In this document: in pieces, positions 60,727 through 64,000 of the stretch
Layout: every line of letters starts with the position of its first letter
Position numbering within the stretch: position 1 is the first letter of the stretch
DNA from: Spongilla lacustris
Lineage: Eukaryota; Porifera; Demospongiae; Spongillida; Spongillidae
Reading direction: 5' to 3'
Length of the DNA stretch: 64,000 bases
Assembly (NCBI GenBank): GCA_949361645.1
Contig: OX442416.1
Span: 17,426,993-17,490,992 of the forward strand
Translations under genes and position numbers: made by a program
Notes under the pieces: generated by a model
The model's database searches: none
What the model was told of the DNA's origin: nothing
Seen by the model: only the letters and a program-made list of their open reading frames with translations

Positions 60727-63700
60727 ATGAAAATTCCTCTCGTCAGCTATAATATAATTGGCACGGATTCCGCGTACACATCATATTTTTTAGATTGGAA
60801 TACAATTGAAAATTGCAAAATCGCCCGTCACTTCTGGAGGGTTATGATGCAGATAACACATACGATACTTGTGTTATCACTCCTTGGGAGCTATGTGGTC
60901 AGCCTCACCGGTACCATACCGCCTGACTATGCTCTACAGGACGTCGACTACCTGTGCAAGGGATCGCTCAAGTCCAATACAACCGTGGTATTGAACGGTG
61001 GGGAACATCGCATATCTACGACTTGTACCATTTCCAATATTGAAAACGTGACTATAATGGGATCTTCGATAACGAAGAAGGAAGTGGCTATCGGGTGGCT
61101 TTCATGTACTTTGATTCAGTACAACAGTTGACCTTGGAGAGAATAAAATTCATTAGGTGTTTTGTATTGGTATTCAACAGCGAAAACACATTTTATCTCA
61201 TCCTGCATATTTCAGAACAACATTCTCATTGATGGTGCGGCGTTGTTCATGCATTTATTAACAGGCATTGTTAGTATCACAAACTGCACATTCCAGAACA
61301 ACAGTAATGGTGCTGTGTATTTGGATAGATCAACAGCCGCTGTTAGAATCACAAACTGCACATTTCGGAACAACAGTGCTACTTTTAATGGTGGAGCTAT
61401 TTGCATCATTTTATACAACTTAGTAATAATTGCCAACTCAACTTTAATTTGTTAACAACACTGCAGTCAGAGGTGCAGCAATCTATGCCTCAAACACAGA
61501 TGATGTCTATTCCACCAATCAACTAGGCCACCTCATTCTTCAGAAAGTGATAGTTGAAAACAATCACTGCTTTAGTAATGGATACAAAAAAATTAGGGGA
61601 GGGGCCATTTTCTTCAATAGAGTGCAAGTGGACATTGTAGGAGACACCATCACAGGAAGTCAGTTCTTGTCTAACTCTCCCCTGGGGGCCATCACAGGGG
61701 GAAATGGATATCTGCAGCTATATGGTAATGTATCATTCAAAAATAACAAAGGAGAGAATGGAGGAGCCATAAATCTGTATAATGTATCACTTATGTTCTC
61801 TGAGATGAGCAGAGTGGAATTTTTCAGAAATGTTGCAACAGGCTTGGTGGTGCAATTTATAATGATGGAAGTGAAAAGTTAAATGATGCCACCGATGAAG
61901 GTTGCGCCATACTTTATGATGCAAATATTTCCTCTGTAGTCACCTTCACTGATAACCATGCACAGCAAGGTGGCCATGCTATATATGCCGCACCCATTTA
62001 TATGTGCGATTGCATTCAGACAGGTTCTAATGCCGTCTGTGGATGGTTAGATGGCGATTTCGCCATTACTCCATTACCACAAGACCACAATGACACTCAA
62101 GTACTCTCATTTCCAACATATATGTGCAGCTTTGTAACTGCAGTGACTCTGATTTGTGCAATGTCACAGGTCAGTATGAAGGAAAGGTTACCACATATCC
62201 TGGTGGGACTGTGAGACTTAATGTTACCTCAGTAGATGTTGGAAAGAACCTTTCACCCAGTGTGATATATGCATCAATTAGCACAAATGGTGACACCACT
62301 AGAACAATAGCACTTGGACCTGGGCAAGAAGCTCAGTGGATAGGAACAGTATGTGGTACAATAGAGTACCAAATCTATGGACAAGAAATGGCTTCCCTCA
62401 ATCTGGTTCTGTCCACATATCCTGGTAGTTTCCCAACAGTCATTGAGGTGGAACTGTTACCATGTGAACCAGGGTTCATATACATGTCACATTCTTCAAT
62501 GTGTGACTGTTCTCCATTTCTCAGATCACATGGAGTTGTCTGTGATGCATCAGATGGTACTGTGATTATTAGCAAAAATACATGTAACTGGATTGGTGTG
62601 TACAATAACTCTCTTCCAGCACTGGCTTCATTCTGTCCTTTGGAATACTGCAATAGTATAATCAGTAAGCTATCTCTAGGTAGGCATGGGGACTTGTGCA
62701 GTGGAGGGCGTACTGGCATTATTTGTGGTCATTGCCATGGTAACTACAGTGTGATCTTTGGTTCTTCCCAGTGCCAGGTGTGCTCAGATATGTGGCTGAG
62801 CACACTAGTGATGTTTGCAGTGCTGGGTGTCTTACTGGTGGCAACACTGTTCTTCCTCAACCTCACTGTAACACAAGGCACACTCTATGGGCTCATCTTC
62901 TATGCCAACATTATTCAAGTCAATACTTCAATATTCTTCAGCCAAACCACTTTGAGACCATTGCAGGTGATTGTGTCCCTTGTGAACCTTGACCTTGGGC
63001 TCCCTCTGTGTTTCTATGATGGTATGGATGATGCTGACAAGGCTGGCCTTCAGTTTGTGTTCCCAGCCTACCTCCTCATCCTCACCATGACAGTCATTGT
63101 GCTCTGCCACTACTGTCTTCAGAGATCTCAAACCTCCTCCACTAGTTCCTGTTGGTATAGATTTCCCATCATCATAGGACAAAGTCACTCAGAGCAGTTG
63201 GTGTCCTATCTACTCTCATCTACTTGTCATATTCCAAGCTGTTGAGAACTGTCATTGATGTTCTCACATATTCCACAGTTCACCTGCCCACTGGTGACAT
63301 GTATGTCTGGTTCTATGATGGAAATGTGGAATACCTTTGTGGAAAACATATTATTATATTTGTGGCTGCCATGGTGACATGTGTCTTGTTCCTCCTCCCC
63401 TATACCTTTGCCCTCACTTTCATTCCAATCATTGAAAAGTACAGTGAACACAACAGGCTGTTCAACTATCTCCACAAGAAGGCCAATCAGATCAAACCAA
63501 TGAATGATGCCCACTATGCCCCCTATAAGGGGGAGTGGCGATGGTGGCTGGGAGCAAGGCTTTGGCTTCTAGTTATGATGTACAGTTTAAATCCAGTGTA
63601 TAGTTCTGACAAGCCATCTCTGCTTCTGTCCATTCAGGCTACTTTGGTGATCTTGTTCTTAGTAGTACAGGCAAGAATAGAGCCATTTGGACAGTCACTT

Positions 63701-64000
63701 CAAATGTCAGATAAATCTAAAAGATTTACCAACATTTACAATCAGTTCTATAATAGTCTTGACCTGTTTTACCTCCTCAACTATATTGTACTAGCTCTGT
63801 CAATGTCTTACATTCTAGACCAAAGTTCAGGCCAAACACAGCCCATTGTGGTATGCGTTGGTGTTTTGGTGGGTATGTATGTAGTGGTGGTGATGGTGAC
63901 TGTCTTGTACCATCTCATTGTGGCCATCGTCAAGGCTTGTGAGATATATGACAGAGCCAGAGAGAAAGTTGATGGATTATTTAAAAGGAAATATGAATTA
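60727..64000 (+). pseudogene. Beta-helix ectodomain/multi-pass membrane protein, second disabled copy (runs off the window)
   Basis: Homologous along its whole length to the minus-strand copy at 1592-5238. In order: hydrophobic leader (MMQITHTILVLSLLGSYVVS), YLCKGSLKSN and GGEHRIS, beta-helix repeats (ITNCTFQNNS, ITNCTFRNNSATFNGGAI), GENGGAINLYN, a Cys-rich part (CDCS; CGHCHGNYSVIFGSSQCQ), then hydrophobic segments and YDRAREKVDGLFKRKYEL at the window edge. Frame breaks occur near 61090, 61180, 61448, 61852 (one base lost in GGCTTGGTGG), 62124 (two extra bases) and 63180 (8-nt insertion). The last part (63245-64000) is open to the edge. The lesions differ from those of the other copy, so the two decayed independently. 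Confidence 0.8.

Overview
The window is eukaryotic and animal-like. It holds multi-exon genes with short GT-AG introns, animal-type families (semaphorin/plexin modules, a 5-lipoxygenase-type enzyme, separase, seven-transmembrane receptors), many microsatellites and a dense load of small inverted-repeat transposons. A demosponge is the best fit. That is inference from gene content and style; nothing here proves the species.

Two genes look intact. The first is a 38-exon minus-strand gene, stop at 9935 and start at 25215. I rebuilt it exon by exon; all reading phases match and the coding length is 4206 nt (1401 aa). It encodes a signal peptide, a Sema domain, a PSI domain, a short linker, a second Sema and PSI, and a C-terminal domain that resembles the C-terminal domain of inter-alpha-trypsin-inhibitor heavy chains (ITIH). 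I know of no described protein with this architecture. The second is a five-exon lipoxygenase gene on the minus strand (32920-35666, 680 aa). It has all five iron ligands and a glycine at the Coffa site that governs stereochemistry.

The rest is a graveyard of genes and mobile DNA. Two related genes for beta-helix ectodomains fused to a multi-pass membrane domain lie in opposite orientation at the two ends (1592-5238 minus; 60727-64000 plus, running off the window). Both carry several frameshifts or stops, and a third 5' fragment sits at 59349-59687. A single-exon seven-TM receptor (55175-56209) is broken only by a fresh 129-bp palindromic transposon flanked by a 9-bp target duplication. A separase catalytic-domain copy (57189-57950) has a stop codon between its catalytic His and Cys, and a second separase fragment at 51.6-52.5 kb is split by a hAT-like insertion. 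Other remnants are a frameshifted Ty3/gypsy pol (47950-51180) and a reverse-transcriptase-type C-terminal fragment (28215-28807).

Layout: 0-0.4 kb foldback element; 1.6-5.2 beta-helix/TM pseudogene; 5.9-7.1 transposon half-copy and receptor fragment; 9.9-25.2 double-Ema gene region (Sema-PSI-Sema-PSI-ITIH); 27-32.5 transposons, including a hAT nested in an older element; 32.9-35.7 lipoxygenase; 35.8-47.2 inverted-repeat elements, minisatellite and a tandem segmental duplication; 48-51 gypsy; 51.6-54.3 hAT and foldback; 55.2-56.2 broken receptor; 56.5-58.8 transposons and separase pseudogene; 59.3-64 beta-helix/TM copies.
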